From positions 28,448,826-28,512,825 of the forward strand of contig CM041115.1 of the NCBI GenBank assembly GCA_023079485.1: a DNA stretch of 64,000 bases, given 5' to 3'. Below, piece after piece: positions 11,571 to 24,893 of this stretch. Position 1 is the first letter of the stretch. Every line of letters begins with the position of its first letter. Made by a program: the position numbers and the translations under genes. A model generated the notes under the pieces. The model was given only the letters and a program-made list of their open reading frames with translations. It did no database searches and had not been told where the DNA came from. This DNA is from Archilochus colubris. Lineage: Eukaryota > Chordata > Aves > Apodiformes > Trochilidae.

Positions 11571-12963
11571 ATTTTTTAAATGTATCTTTTAAATGTATGA
11601 ATTTTTGTAATACTGAAGTATATGAACAGGAGCTGTTTACATTCCCTTTTGAAATCTATCTTTGCTCTGAAATGTACTGAACTCACTTTTCTCAATAAGC
11701 AGTGTTTAGGGAGATATGAATAGACTATTTTAAGGATTTCTTTGCTATTTAAAAAATATGATTTTCTCAACCACTGGGAGGCAATTTGGAATCTTAAATG
11801 TCTACTGAGCAATTAATTATCAAGCAGTTACAGAAAATGATACCTTCTTGCAGTAGGTACCTAAATGTTATATTCACTGGTTAAGACACACCTCCAAGAT
11901 GAAAAGGTCAGAAAGAGTATCAGGAATCCACTAGGAGCATGCAGTCAAAGAACCTAAGTAAAACTAGGTTCAATATCTCACTGAATATCCTCTTCAAGCA
12001 GTAAAGTGAGCTTCGGTATTGTCCAACAAACCAGGTCCTATATATCTTATTTTTACTAGTTTTACAAAGTTAATAAAGCTAAGAGGACCTCAGCTGACTT
12101 TATCTGCGGCTCATATACAAATACAGTTAAAGCCATGTATATTTATATCCTGCAGCTAGTGAAAGATATTCTTTTCTTTGTTCTACTTTTGGACTGCATG
12201 CACTCTTATTTGACACTTATTAGCTGAGTCATTCAGGCAAAAATTTGAAATCCCAATTCTTTACCTGTTGTTGTTGGTCCAGCTGAAGGAGCTACAGAAA
12301 GAAACACGTAGAAGTACTGGAGAAAAGAGTATGCAGCTGAGTTCACCCAAGCAAAGCTAAGTGCAGAAGCTCAAAAATAATGAAGGAAAAATGACTGGTT
12401 TTTGTGTTTCCATATTCAGTGGAAGATGTTCTATATAAAGGCTGTGGTCAATCCTAATGCTGATATTTGATTCCAGCTATTGTCACAAAGAGATTAAGTG
12501 CTGGGAAATATATTATTTTGGAGATATTTCAGTGGAGTGATGGAACAGATTGAATACATCTTCCAAAACAGTATGAGAATCAAGACAATTGCAAGAGAAA
12601 CAGTTTAGAGTAAATGATTTTTAAACTTCTTCCACAAATAACAAAAATATCTCAGTAGACATTCAGATCATCTGTTCACAAGAACTAGAATAACCCATTT
12701 GAATGAATCATGTTAAACCTCACTACTTCTTTAACAGGAAATATCTTCATCACTAGCTCAAGAACTATCTGCAACAGTAATATGTATTTTAATTTATCAT
12801 CTGACTTTGCAACCATTATTTCTTCAGTGCTTATTCTCAATGCACAAAATTACTTTATTTTAAATACTTAACAATAATTCAGCTGAAGACCATTCCAGAA
12901 AAGGGCTAAAACTATTCATTCATTTAGGCTGTAGTTCAGTTGATACATTAAGAATGCTGTAAG
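11571..12963. other. AT-rich intergenic DNA, nothing recognised
   Basis: I found no gene or repeat family with support on either strand. Confidence 0.5.
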
Positions 12964-13578
12964 AGTCACAGAATCAGCCAGATTGGAAAGGACCTCTGAG
13001 ATCATCAGGTCCAACCCTTAATCTACTGCCACTGTGGTTACCAGACCATGGCCCTGAGTGCCACATCAGTCATTTCTTAAAAACCTCCAGGGACACAGAA
13101 TCCACCACCTCCCTGGGCAGCCCATTCCAATGTCTGATCACCCTCTCTGTAAAGAATTTCTCCCTAATATCCAACCTAAACCTCCCCTGGCAGAGCTTCA
13201 GTCCATGCCCTCTTGTCTTACTGAGAGCTGCCTGGGAGAAGAGACCAACCCCCCCCTGGCTCCCACCTCCTTTCAGGGAGTTGTAGAGAGTGATGAGATC
13301 TCTTCTGAGCCTCCTCTTCTCCAGACTGAACACCCCCAGCTCCCTCAGCCTTTCCTCACAGGACTTGTGCTGGAGTCCCTTCACCAGCCTGGTTGCCCTC
13401 CTTTGGACTTGCTCCAGAACCTCAATCTCCTCCCTGAACTGAGGGGCCCAGAACTGGACACAGGATTCAAGCTGTGGCCTCAGCAGTGCTGAGTACAGGG
13501 GCAGAATCCCTTCCCTGGACTGCTGGCCACACTGTTCCTGGTACAGGCCAGGATGCCATTGGCCTTCTTGGCCACATC
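12964..13578 (-). mobile_element. CR1 LINE, young-looking 3' fragment
   Basis: The intact tail is at the left (agagtcacagaatcagccag, then attggaaaggacctctgaga). The RT C-terminus reads on the minus strand ([20 protein letters not shown], then [15 protein letters not shown]). It is very similar to the plus-strand copy at 62,484-63,018 across their shared part, so both belong to one recently active subfamily. Confidence 0.9.
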
Positions 13579-15816
13579 TTAAGCTTACATCCTAAGCTGA
13601 TATAAGCTAGTCCTTCTATCAGAGCAATCAGTCCCACTCCAAGCTACCCACAATTTATGCCCACTCATTTGGTCCAGGACAGTTGCTGGCACAACTGGAA
13701 GTTTAATTAGATCAGGGATCTTGTAGATATCAAATTAATGTTCTGCTCATTTCCTCCTTCCAGCTAGTCCATGAATAACTTCACTGTATGGCTACACAAA
13801 TACTTGTGCAGGAGGCATGGATAGGACTCTTTCAGTAGACATGGGTATGGCTTCTTTTGAAATTACAAGACAACAGTAGCAGTTCAGATTTAACAGTTTG
13901 CTCCCTTCACTCTGCTGAAGGTTTCCTAGAGTGAATGTTCAGACTAGATACTGTAAAAGGTGAAAAAGAATGTGTGTCCGCTGGTTCAATATGATATCCA
14001 GAAACCTCTATAAACTTGCTGTCATCAACAAATTAAGTCAGTTCTCCAGAATTTTGCTTATGTTCGTCCTTCTCTAGATGGATTATTCTCCAGCAAAGAG
14101 GTGAGATGTTTGAGGAGCAGGAATTTTAAAAACTTCTGTATAATTTTATCAGTGCCTTAGCTACAGGAAAACAGAAATGAGAATAAAAGGATCCTGGTGA
14201 ATACCTTGTGGAGAAGTGCTATTACATAACTGCTATTTTCTGAGATGGTTTTGAGCATAAATGGGCCATCGTAGATAGCGGCAAAGATGAAATCCTATTG
14301 CATTAACAGAATAAAAGGGAATCTCAAAATAGAAAAGGAGAAAAAAGAGCTGTTGAAGGATAGTGCAAGGACTTCTTACAAAAGGTTTGGAGCCAAAAGC
14401 TTTATGTGAAATTTACACTTCTGGTAGGACAGGTTCAAGGAAGATTCAAGACTGATGTTAGTGAAGAGAGAAGCTCATGAATTTTGTCAGGCTATTTAAT
14501 TTAAAAGTGAAATTTTAAAGGATTCTATGTAGTTAGACACAAGCGAAATCTGCAAGTGTGCTCCAAGTGTGTGGAGCATACTGTAAGCAAAAGACCAGAC
14601 ACAGAAAAATAAAGAATTTGGAACATATGCTTCCAGGGTGAGGAAATCTTACCATACGCTGCTGATATTTCTGGTTGAAGAAAATCACTCCTCATACAGT
14701 GAATACCTCTGAATTTCTTTATAGTAGCATGAAAGCTAGTAGAATGGGCATTGCCACAAATAAAAGTAAAATGTGGAAGAAATGAAAAATGAAACAGATG
14801 CCAGCAGGGACAATGAAGTGTTGTGCACCTAAATCTTGTTTAAAACACCAGGTGTGTACAGGGTATTAAATCTCACCTTAATTTTGTTTTCCTACTTAGC
14901 AGCACAGGCACTCAATAGTAAAGCCCTCTAAAGCATTAAGGTTTGGAATACTTTTGAGAGAGATGATAGTTTTGCAGATCAAGTACTTCAGTCTCAGTAA
15001 CAAGTAGCAGCTCACATCTAAGGTCAGAAAGAGACGAATATACATTAATATCATTGCTTTTCAAAGTTAATTTGACAAAGATTTCTGCTTTCCCCTCCTT
15101 TTACTCTGAGATTTAAGCTATCCTAATGCTGAATGAAAGAGTTTGCTGCAGGAGGCAAAAAATGTCTGGCATAAATATGGTAAGATAGTATGGTAAGATA
15201 GCCAGATTTGCCAAAAAGCAATTATTATTTAATTACCTATAGTACTCCTTTTTAAAAACAGTGTAAAACTGTGTTTGAACATCCATAGCTTAGCACAAAG
15301 GAGATAGATGAGAACACTTCTGATTCACTGAAAACTTGAACGTGAAACTCAGAGATACTAATGTAGTTGGGACTTAATTTCAGAAAAGCAATGACTTTCT
15401 ATAATCGGATTAGGAAGTATACATTTTTCAGAATACAAAAATGGAAAGTAATAGATCTGTTTTTATCTATTTGACAGATAAGGAAATTCAGAAACACTTT
15501 TGCAGTTAAGATATAATAAATACTTGTAGGATTTCTTTTAGTGCCAACTTGCCTTCAGAAAAATTGGTTCTAGCTAAGGCCCATAGGGAAGCAGCACTCT
15601 AAACACAGTTCCAAAAGTTTTTGTGGTGAAAAAGAAGCATTTTAGAAGGCTACAAAATTAATGATTCATTTAAATAAATAAATAAAAATGTGGATTTTTA
15701 TAACTTAAGAAAGATAAATACAACATAACCAAAGTCCCTGCATCCAAGTCCCTACCACAGAAGAGAAAAAACTTGCACGTTGTTTTATGTTACAGAAAGT
15801 AACCCAGATGACCGAT
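13579..15816. other. Intergenic DNA, nothing recognised
   Basis: No CR1 or LTR was identified. A short AAAT microsatellite lies at about 15,666-15,690. Confidence 0.5.
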
Positions 15817-16439
15817 TGTTACGATCCGAGTTGTTATTTTATATTTTGATTGTGAGGAAAATACTCATAGATGAGACATGAATTTACAAAAATAACAAGC
15901 TTTATGATTTAAACAAGTTACAAGTATTTATTTTAGGATTAAGAAACAATAATGCCACCGTTAAGAGGAAAGAATTTATACAATTAGCTACTTTGGAGAG
16001 AAGAGTTGTTAAGGAAAGAGACGAAGGGGGGTAATTAAGATGTTATCACCGTGCGCCGGCTTCAGCCTCTGGCTGGAGTCGCTCCTGCAGATCTGGGTTC
16101 TCCGCTTTTCCGATCCTCCGCTGTGTCTGCCCCGTAGCTGGAAACCGAAGTGCCGAGAGAAAGGGGGGTCTAGAGGAAAAAGCTGCCACTTCTCCTTTTC
16201 TCCTGGGTTTTTTTATACAGCAAAAAAGAGAGGTCTCTTTTTTGCATAAGTCCCTGATACACACAGACTTCCCGGAGATGAGTCATCCTTATCTTTTAGT
16301 CTTTTTGGTGTCCTGCTACTTTCATTGTCTTTGTCTCCACCATGCACCAGGAGGCGAGCTGATAAGCATTCTTATCTTTTAGGTGTCTGTCAGGCATATG
16401 GTGAGGTAAAGATATGTTAATTGACAGCATGTTGCAACA
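15817..16439 (-). mobile_element. Solo LTR, family A
   Basis: The ends are TGTTACGA on the left and TTGCAACA on the right, imperfect inverted termini of LTR type. Read on the minus strand, a TATAAAAAAACC box (about 16,206-16,217) precedes a GC-rich stretch (about 16,045-16,180), as expected for U3/R. No matching target duplication is evident (left flank accgat, right flank agacca), and no internal retroviral coding sequence adjoins. The call therefore rests on termini and promoter layout. Confidence 0.6.
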
Positions 16440-17228
16440 AGACCAGGAAGAAAAAAAATTGATTCAAGAGACATATTTTGTATTTTTAAAGTGTTTACAT
16501 CGCTGATCTTTCATAAGAACAACAGATATCTTGGAATGAGGTAGCCAAGGGATGTCAACAGATGGCTACCTTATGTAGCAACATACTATAATGTCTATGT
16601 AAAAATAAAGAAAGAAATAAAGTACACTTTGGAGAAGTGTTACTATATTTTCCATCTTGTGCTTTGCAGTGGTAAATTCATGTTCACAACAGGGGAATAA
16701 TTTTGCTCCGTTCAGTAAAGTATCAGCACTAAACAGAAGCTCAGATCCTGAGGACGAATCAAAGAACACAAGTTTCGATGCAGCTTAATAGAGAAAAGGT
16801 TCTGGAAGGATCTTGCTAATGCAAGATTATCTGTAAAAGCGTGTTCAGGAATGTACAGGAGGAATGTTCTATATACTGAACCTTCAGCTACTGCATTCTT
16901 ACTCCTTCCTGGGCACTGACTATTTCCTCTTGAAGGCTGTAGACAGATTCCTGTAGATTTTTCGTCTATTTGTCATTACATTTGTTGTGCAGAGAGCACA
17001 GGGAGTGCAGAGAATGAAAGGTGGTAGCCATACGAGTCTCAACAAGTGCTGGTGTCTATAGGAGTCTTGTATCTCAAAAGTCTTCTGCAGCCAATGACTT
17101 GGAAAAGGAAGTCTAGATATAATTCTCACATACCAGAAGATGTTCTTGTTCACTTCCATATGGCAGTGATCCAAAGAAGAAATACTATCTATGAAAATGA
17201 AGCCACTGTTTGTTAGATCAGCCCAGAG
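16440..17228. other. Intergenic DNA, nothing recognised
   Basis: No assignable repeat or gene was found. An open frame of 106 codons on the minus strand resembles nothing known to me. Confidence 0.45.
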
Positions 17229-17376
17229 ATTCCAGATCAACCCTTCTCTGGAGACATTTAAAATCTGCCTGGATGTGTTCCTACATGACCTTCAGTAGGT
17301 GCTCTGCCAGGGGGGGATGGACTCAATGATTTTTCGAGCTCCATTCCAACCCCTGACTTTCTGTGATTCTTTGATT
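17229..17376 (+). mobile_element. CR1 3'-terminal fragment
   Basis: CR1 3' end on the plus strand: tctctggagacatttaaaat, then tggatgtgttcctacatgac, and gatggactcaatgat before the tail tttctgtgattctttga. Only about 150 bp is present, a typical 5'-truncated insertion. Confidence 0.9.
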
Positions 17377-17473
17377 TAACCCACAAAATGCTGTTGAGAC
17401 TTGCGTTAGCATTTACAGACAATTATGAAAGGGCACAGTAACTCTTTTTAAGAAAGTACAAAAAAAGGCCAAC

Positions 17474-18547
17474 TGTGGAGTCCTGAAAAGAATAATTGTC
17501 TCAAAACAGCCACCCTGACAAAACGAATATTGTTTTTGGGTGGGGTCCTCATTTGATACGCTGCCTGGACTCTCTTCAAAGGAGAGACCCTTATTTGGGC
17601 AACCAGCCTGATAAACAGGGCCCTGTTCTCTCAAGATCAGCCCCTCCTTTAGTGGTTATACCAATAAGCTGAACACTGTCCTTGCAAGGGGAGCCCCTCT
17701 TCGGTGGCCACTCTAGTAGGCAGGACACTGTCCTTATTTGATAAATTAAGCTCTCGTCAAACATTTGAGGCCAGGCAGCATAAAAGAGTTAGGCTCAAGA
17801 TGCTTGGCCTGTGCCTGTCATCCAAGGACCCCAACTTCCTATCAAGATCATTCCTGGATCCAAGGGGGTGATACCATTTCTGTCTCCCCTTTTTTCTTTC
17901 TCTCTCTCTCTCTCTGTTTCAAATCTTATTGTGGCACATACGGGTAACATAGCTTCTAACTTTGATAAGTCTTGCAACCTGTTTCTTTTTTAAGTTTTGT
18001 TAGTTGTAACCTATTTTTTGTGATAGTTTTCTTAAGTTTTGCTAAATTATAACCTATTGCTTTGAAAGTATCATAATTTATAATTCTGCTAATTGTAATC
18101 TGATGATTTGAGAGTAATATTTTGGTGTGTTTTTGACATGCTTTATAATCTTACTTATCTTACTTACATGCTTTATAATCTTATCTTACGTTATAATCTT
18201 ACTTATCTTACTTCTGTTTTGTACAAGCCTCATGGGCTTATTCTGAGTTTTGCACAGAGAAGTCCTGAACTTAATCTCTCCAAATGAGTTGTTAAAAGAG
18301 ATTATTAAGAGAGGAGGATTGGATCCAGCCAGCCCCATGCTCCTCTCTGAAGGAGAAAAAAAAAAGAAAGGGGTCTAGTCCAAATCTCACTGGGCCAACC
18401 CCCACCTCTGGGGAACTCTATCCATGCCCACTTTGTGCAACATAACACCATCCCCACACGGTGGGACATGGTATTTATTTTGGGCCCCCACCTCTCAGGA
18501 GTTGTGCTCACTTATACAGTGCCATACCCACCTTATGGATCATGACA
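17474..18547 (+). mobile_element. Solo LTR, family B, with CCAAC target duplication
   Basis: It starts TGTGGAGTCCTGAAAAG and ends TCATGACA. It is flanked by identical 5-bp repeats CCAAC at 17,469-17,473 and 18,548-18,552. Five-base duplications are typical of class III (ERVL-like) and some other ERVs. Within it are a CATAAAAG TATA-like site near 17,780, a CT-rich stretch at about 17,890-17,917, and short tandem repeats around tttataatcttacttatc at about 18,138-18,212. There is no internal coding region, so this is a solo LTR left by recombination. Orientation was assigned from the TATA-like site and is moderate in confidence. Confidence 0.8.
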
Positions 18548-18552
18548 CCAAC

Positions 18553-21293
18553 TTGTATTTGAAGTCCTGTGTTTCTTTTGTATAAATATTACAGAGTCAT
18601 TGTTACATCTCACATATTTGCAATTAACTGATAAATGAAGGATCACAAATTGGTTAGTGTTGTATTTGGGTATTCTGCTATACAGTTAAAAGCACATACA
18701 AAGAGGTATACAATCTTATTTTGTTGGAGTATGTTTAACTTTATACTTCTGTATCCTGTCTTCTTCTATTCAGCAATTAAAAACTGTACTGCCTGACAAA
18801 TCCACCATTGCATTTTACTCACCTAGACTTAACTGCTTTACATCATTCCATTGTACTTTATTGCCACAATAGGGGCCATATGTTCCTACAAACAGTTAAC
18901 CTGTAATAAAATATACATGTCACCGTAGATCAGTATCTTATGCAAAATCTTTCCCACATGTATAGGTAGACAGACAATGTTTATACTTCTCTCTCACTCA
19001 AGAGGAAAATATTTGTCTTACTCAAGGAGAAAAAAGAAAAAAAGGGGGGGAAAGGATGAAGGAGTTAATCAGTTATTATCTCTTATAAGTGTGGGATTTG
19101 ATGAAATCTACTATGAACTCTTTAAGTAGACCTCATTGTCAAGGGAATTCGTTGGGTGCTACACTATGTATTATTCTAGTTCATTTTGAGTCCTTAGGCA
19201 CCCTGGATGTTTCTCATCTCTTAGTGATGGAAAAAGATACCTCAAGATGTTGGGAAGTGAAGGATGCTAAAAAAATTGTCCAGGCCCTAGTTCTGGCACA
19301 TGGATTCCCTTATGACAATGACATGGTTGTGTTTTCTAAGAAAAAGACCTGCCAGTCAGCAGAGTCACAGAAGCCTCTGAAGGCTGATTGGTGGTGTGAC
19401 AAAAGAGAAAATCACAAAATGAACAAATAATTGCTTTTCTTAATTCTGAAGTGAACTTAGTGCTTTCAACGCTGAACTCTTGGAAATTATCTTCTCCCTT
19501 ATACAGTCCCCAGAAGTAGTGACATTCAAGAAATACATTGTGGTGCTTGTGGCCCTCATGTTAGTGCTGGAAAAATATCAGTATAGGGGTGAAAACAGTC
19601 TTAAATTTCTCTGTCCTATGAGTCCTGTAATACTTCCAGCTGCAGTGTTAATTATTTATGTGGACAACAGTTCATTTTATGATCACTTTCGAAAGTCAAA
19701 GAGCCACTATAAAGTAATGTTATTCAGTCACTATTCTCTTGAAATTCTCTGAGTGCCAATGTTTGGAGAGCCCTGTTGGAAATCTAGGCCTATGAGTTGT
19801 ACCTAAGGCTGTACCTAAGGCTCTGTTGTACAGAGCTCAGGGATGTCAGAGGCAGGATCAGGGTTTACAAGATGATGCCTTTTGGCCCCCTATCTGTTAG
19901 AACTCTGAAAAGGAGTCTTTTATGGGTTTTTTTGTTTGTTTGTTTTTTGTTTTTTACACACCATAAGGAAAATAATTTTGGAAACAGAGATGACATCAGT
20001 TGTTATATTGCCAGTGTGTGCTGTAAATGTAGTGACATGTTCTTCCAACATGTACATCTCCTTTGACTTTGCATCACTGCTGCATCAGATGGACACAAAA
20101 TAGCTAAGAACAAGTATATAATTTTCATTACTTCCTTTAATGTCTGAAAAATGTATTTAAAATTCTCCCTACACCCCAACAAATGTCAATTTTTTGAAAT
20201 GAAGCTATCAGTGGAAAGATAACCATAAATAAGAAATATTGCTATCTTCAGTCTAGGGAGTGATGCAAAAAGAGAGAATGATCTCCCTCTACATCTTTCT
20301 TAGATTCTTGCTTTCTGCCAAAGATTACGAAAGCCTGTCTGCACATTCCACACTGCAAGAAACACACTGAGTTTCTCCTGGTGTGACCTTTTGATAGTCA
20401 CCCAAAAGGGAAACAGACAATTTTACAGCAAATTTGTTTCACTGTAAAAATGCCTACATCTCAGTAAAACTGGCTAATTTCCAAATGAGCCACTTGAAGT
20501 GAAAGTGTGGGTTGCAGGGGTGGAGAGCCGGAAAAGTTGGAAAGAGAGGAATGCTTCAGGAATAAGTCTCAAACGATAAATATTTCATGGATCCATAGCA
20601 TACTGTAAGATACCAGTGTTGGCTGCAGAAGCCTTCAGCATCTCCTGGAAGGCTGCCATTAGCTGCAGGAGACAAACTCTTATTCTTTAGTTGATAAAGG
20701 CTATAGGGACATTACAAGAGGAATAATTTGTAATACTGAAAGAAACCTGAATTGAATGCGTACACATCAGTAGAGTATGTATTTTCATCAAAAAAAGTCT
20801 CCAAACATAATGTGTCACATTGTAGTAAAAGCATGAACTATGAAAAACAAAGTCACTGTTCATTCCAATAATGTTTCTAGAATTACTTAAATGTGTATGA
20901 TTATTAAATGCAGGAATATCACACTAGCATTGGATGAAGATGAGAACAATATTGCCAAAAATACATCCTGTTTATATTGCTGTCAGTAGGAATTCCTTTC
21001 CCTTTTCTGAAGAGGCTCTAGATTTAATCCCATATTCTCAGTTTGCTTCAGTGTCACTGAAGTAGTAATTCTTATTATTAAGTTTCCTTCATCCATGTTT
21101 CTGCATCTTGGGAGAAATCTCCAGATGTACAAAACTGGGATGATTTGAGGGTAGTAATTCTTGTGAATCTCTCTCTGCTTGAGTTTATAAGAGATCATGA
21201 GTTTCTTTCTTGAATAAAGCATATATTATGGCATTTCTCCTTTGCACTATCTGAATTAAATAATATGCATTTCCACATAAAATTATTCAAAAT
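18553..21293. other. Intergenic DNA with unassigned open frames
   Basis: Between 19,089 and 20,066 three plus-strand open frames of 89-113 codons follow each other in different frames. None resembles a family I recognise, and their composition looks non-coding. A GTTT-rich microsatellite lies at about 19,925-19,957, and a 12-bp repeat (tgtacctaaggc, twice) at about 19,798-19,824. Confidence 0.45.
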
Positions 21294-21345
21294 AAGTGAA
21301 GAAAACAGTGAATAAAATTCACTGAAGAAAACAGTGTATAAAATA
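21294..21345. repeat. Tandem duplication of about 26 bp
   Basis: The unit gaagaaaacagtg(a/t)ataaaat occurs twice immediately left of the CR1 fragment. It may be a duplication at the CR1 insertion edge. Confidence 0.6.
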
Positions 21346-21886
21346 GGCTGGAACACCTTCCACCAGGCCAGGTTGCTCACAGCCCCACCCAACCTGAACT
21401 TGAACACAGCTCCTCTGGGCGACATGTTCCAGTGTCTCACTACACTCATAGAAAATAATTTCTTCCTAATATTTAGCTTGAATCTCTTCCAGTTTAAAAC
21501 AATTATTTTACTCCTTGTCCTATCCCTATGTACCATTGTAAAAGGTTCCTCCCCAACTTTCCTGTATGCTCCCTTCAGGTACTGGAAGGCTGCTGTAAGG
21601 TCTCCTCTCTCCAGGCTGAACGACCCCAACTCTCTCAGGCTGTTTTCACAGGAGAGGTGCTCCAGACCTTGTGATTACACTTGTGACAATCTTCTGGACC
21701 TGCTTCAACAGCTCCATGTTCTTTGTGTGTTGGGGGCTCTAGAACAGGACACAATACTTCAGCCTCATGGGAGCAGAGGGGTGGAACCATCTCCCTTGAC
21801 CTGCCACTCACACTTCTTTTGATGCAGCCCAGGATATGGTTGGCTTTATGGTCTGTGGGCACACATTGCTGGTTCATGTTGAGTTC
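21346..21886 (-). mobile_element. CR1 LINE fragment without the terminal tail
   Basis: Reverse-strand CR1 is clear from ggctggaacaccttccacca through ctctccaggctgaacg to cccaggatatggttggc. Minus-strand peptides match the RT C-terminus (LERGDLTAAFQYLKGAYRK). The left end lies within the element's 3' region but lacks the ATTCTRTG tail. Confidence 0.85.
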
Positions 21887-23884
21887 TACTCAAGGTCTGT
21901 TCTACAACATTTTTTAAAAATAAAAAATCTATTAATTAGAAGTGTGGGGGTTTGACTGAATAACTGATTTGGAATAATCCATTCTGTTACCATCATTATG
22001 ACAATTTCTCATTTATATTGTGAGATATCACCTATGATGTTCCTTTACTCATCAAAGCCACATTATACTAGGTACAGCATAAACACAGAAGAAAAAAAAA
22101 TGTTTTGTAGTCTATAATGGGTCAAGTTCATTAATTCCACTTTCTTGCATACTACAAAGTAACAATGTTCCTTCTGTTGTCACACATCAGCAAGTCACAG
22201 AAAAGTTCTCTTGCACCCTGGAGTTCAAGAGTAGGATGCTTTTCACCAGAACCCTACATTGCTCTTTTTCAAAGCCTAGTTAATCAAAGTGAGCAGATTT
22301 AAGTCTACTTACTAGCTATGCTAGCCCCTGTGTCTTATTTATAGTTAATTATACTTTGTCATGGAAATGTAAGTATGAAGCCATGGTCAGAAACATTCTG
22401 TAGGACAACCCATTCTTTGTGTACCTCTTTCACAAAGCACACCTTGCGATCTTTGCTGAAAAGCTTTTAATCATAATGGTGGAGGCATGGGAAATATTTT
22501 TCCATGGCATATACAACTCCGAAAAACTGCATCAAACAGGATGTCTCATTAGTGTTTTGATTATACAGCTCAAATCATAGCCATGAAAAACCAGTCATAA
22601 TGTTCTTAAATTCCACATTCCATATGCATTCAGATTACTTCACTAAGTCAAGTGTCAAGTGTATAAATTCAGTTCTGTGGTGCTGCAATAACTGTTCTGT
22701 TTCTGACAGAGGTAAACATGGCCTTAAGTTATTTAGCTGCTATTTATAAATAAAGTGCAATTACTCCAGTTTTAAACGATCATGCTTGCTTCTACTGTCA
22801 ACCATGATAATATAACCACATTCATGCCTTTTCAGTAGATACTGAACTAGAATAGAACTGAAAAGCAAAACCAAGGTGAGTAAGAAAAAAATCTTTCTGT
22901 AATATTAAAACATTTGTGCCATTCTAAAATTTGTAGTGTCTATTACTGTCAACCGTCACATTTTTATCTTTAAACAAAACCAACAAAAGACATAGAATAA
23001 CAGATGGTTATGAAATTAATTTAACTACTAAAGTCCCCCAATTCTGCAAGCAAAAAGGGAAACAAAGAACAGAATCCACACTGCAAATACTCTTTGTGCA
23101 CATTACATAAATTGCTGTTACTGATACAATAAAATCTTTCCTTTAAAAACATGCTCAACCTAAACATTTTTCTGGAGCACTAATGCTGTTTGCTTTTCCA
23201 CCCTCAAAGAGCCTCAGAGAAATCTACTTTTCAAGGAGTCTAAGCTTCATGTTAAACAGGAAAGACCTCTCATCATCGAATTTTTTAAAATGGGTGTTTC
23301 TGCAGGACAATTCTTGGCATAGATTCTCGCATGAGACCCTAAGGAGCACTTTTGTTTACTTACCCATTCATTTTCTATCTTTCACAGCTAGGATAACCTG
23401 CATATTAAGATGAACTTTAAAATTCTGGGACACTCGCTACTAAATGGTAGGAATCTGATTGAAATGGAAACATTCACTTCTAGCTAAGAAAATACTCCAG
23501 TGGTAGTTGCCTATATACTTTTCCAAGACCAGCTATACATTTAGAAAGCTTCTCTGGATGTATTAGCTTAATATTTCTTCAGGGAGAATTTCCCTTCTAT
23601 GACATATTTTAGGATTTTAATGCTAAGGCAGTTTATTTATTAATAAACCTAGTTTTATGATTCTGATCATAGATGGGAATTTGTAATCTATTGTGAGTTT
23701 ACAGATTTTAGCCTTCATGGTGTAAGCAGTATCCTAATGAGCTTAAACAATTTTCTTTCTTTGTTGGATGCCATATGGGGACAAATCTGGACTTTAGGGC
23801 ACATCTATTTCAAAGGCACTGGCAAAGCTTTGATTAAATTCAGTTTTGCTTATAAAACTGAGATTCAATTTCTGTGTTAAGAAC
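21887..23884. other. AT-rich intergenic DNA, nothing recognised
   Basis: No gene or repeat family with support was found. Confidence 0.5.
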
Positions 23885-24590
23885 TGTAGAATTCTGAAAA
23901 GAATACTTGTCTCAAAACAGCTGCCCTGGCCAAGTGGACATTGCTCTTGGGTGGAGACCTCACTCAATAGCCATCTGAATTCTCTTCTCTCAAGAAGAGA
24001 CCTTCATTTGGGAAACCACCCTGATAAATGGGGCCCTATTCTCCCAAGAGCAGCCCCTCCTTTAGGGGCTATCCAGATAAGCTGAACACTGTCCTTGCAA
24101 AGGGAGCCCTCTTTGGTGGCCACCCTGACAGGCAGGACACTGTCCTTATTCCATAAGGGACAGGGGCAGGAAAGATGTATCCTGCTGAGCAGAGTGACAT
24201 CTTATGTAAAGCCACTGAAGAGGGCACATGTGCAGAAAATAAGGGTTATTGCCTTGTCATCCCATCTGGAGGTGCCCAAGTGAGAACCTGGCTTCAAAAG
24301 ATACACCCCCTGCCCCCCATACCCACCTGAACTTAATCTCGCTGAATGGGTTGTTAAAAGAGGTTATGAAGAGAGGATGACTGGATGCCACACAAAGGCT
24401 TCTCTCTGAGGCAGTTTAGAAAAGCAAAGAGGTTCAGCCCGAATCTCCCTGGGTTGACCCCCATCTCTGGGGAACTCTACTTGTGGCCACTTCATGGAAC
24501 ATGGTGTTTGGTTTGAGCCCGCACCTCTCAGGAACTGTGTTCACTTTGTGAGGCATAACTATTTGCTACCCACTTTGTGGGTTGTAACAA
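23885..24590 (+). mobile_element. LTR, family B, with substituted middle
   Basis: It starts TGTAGAATTCTGAAAAG and ends TTGTAACA. The first 270 bp match 17,474-17,745, and the last 280 bp match the end of the 17.4 kb copy. The central half (counterpart of about 17,750-18,260) is missing and replaced by about 165 bp of unrelated sequence (24,150-24,310). The flanks agaac and aatat do not match, so the target duplication is decayed or lost. Confidence 0.75.
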
Positions 24591-24893
24591 ATATATGGAA
24601 TTAATCATACCTTTCCCCAAAATTCAGCACTTGTTGATTGGATTCCAAATTAAATTTCTCAGAATATACATATAAAATCAAAAGCTGAGTCATGGATTAA
24701 AGGAACTTAAAATGAGTCAGAATTTTAGCATCTGTGTCCACTTGTCCTTTGCCCTGAGTAGTGCAAACAGAAGAACAAAGTAGCCCTTCCAGGCTCATTA
24801 TGAAACACAACTGGGATTTTGTATACAGGCTACATCTACTGTTAACAGTTGCTGTCCCTCTTTAATTCCATTTAAATTGAATTACGGGAGTAC
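24591..24893. other. Spacer between LTR and CR1, nothing recognised
   Basis: About 300 bp of AT-rich sequence with no assignable feature. Confidence 0.5.

Noticed and set aside
18138..18212. Short repeats with resemblance to a small satellite or CRISPR-like array
   Set aside because: They are irregular slippage repeats lying inside a solo LTR of a vertebrate genome.
19089..20066. Cluster of three plus-strand open frames that could be a degraded retroviral or cellular gene
   Set aside because: Different frames, no recognisable motif, no splice or promoter context.
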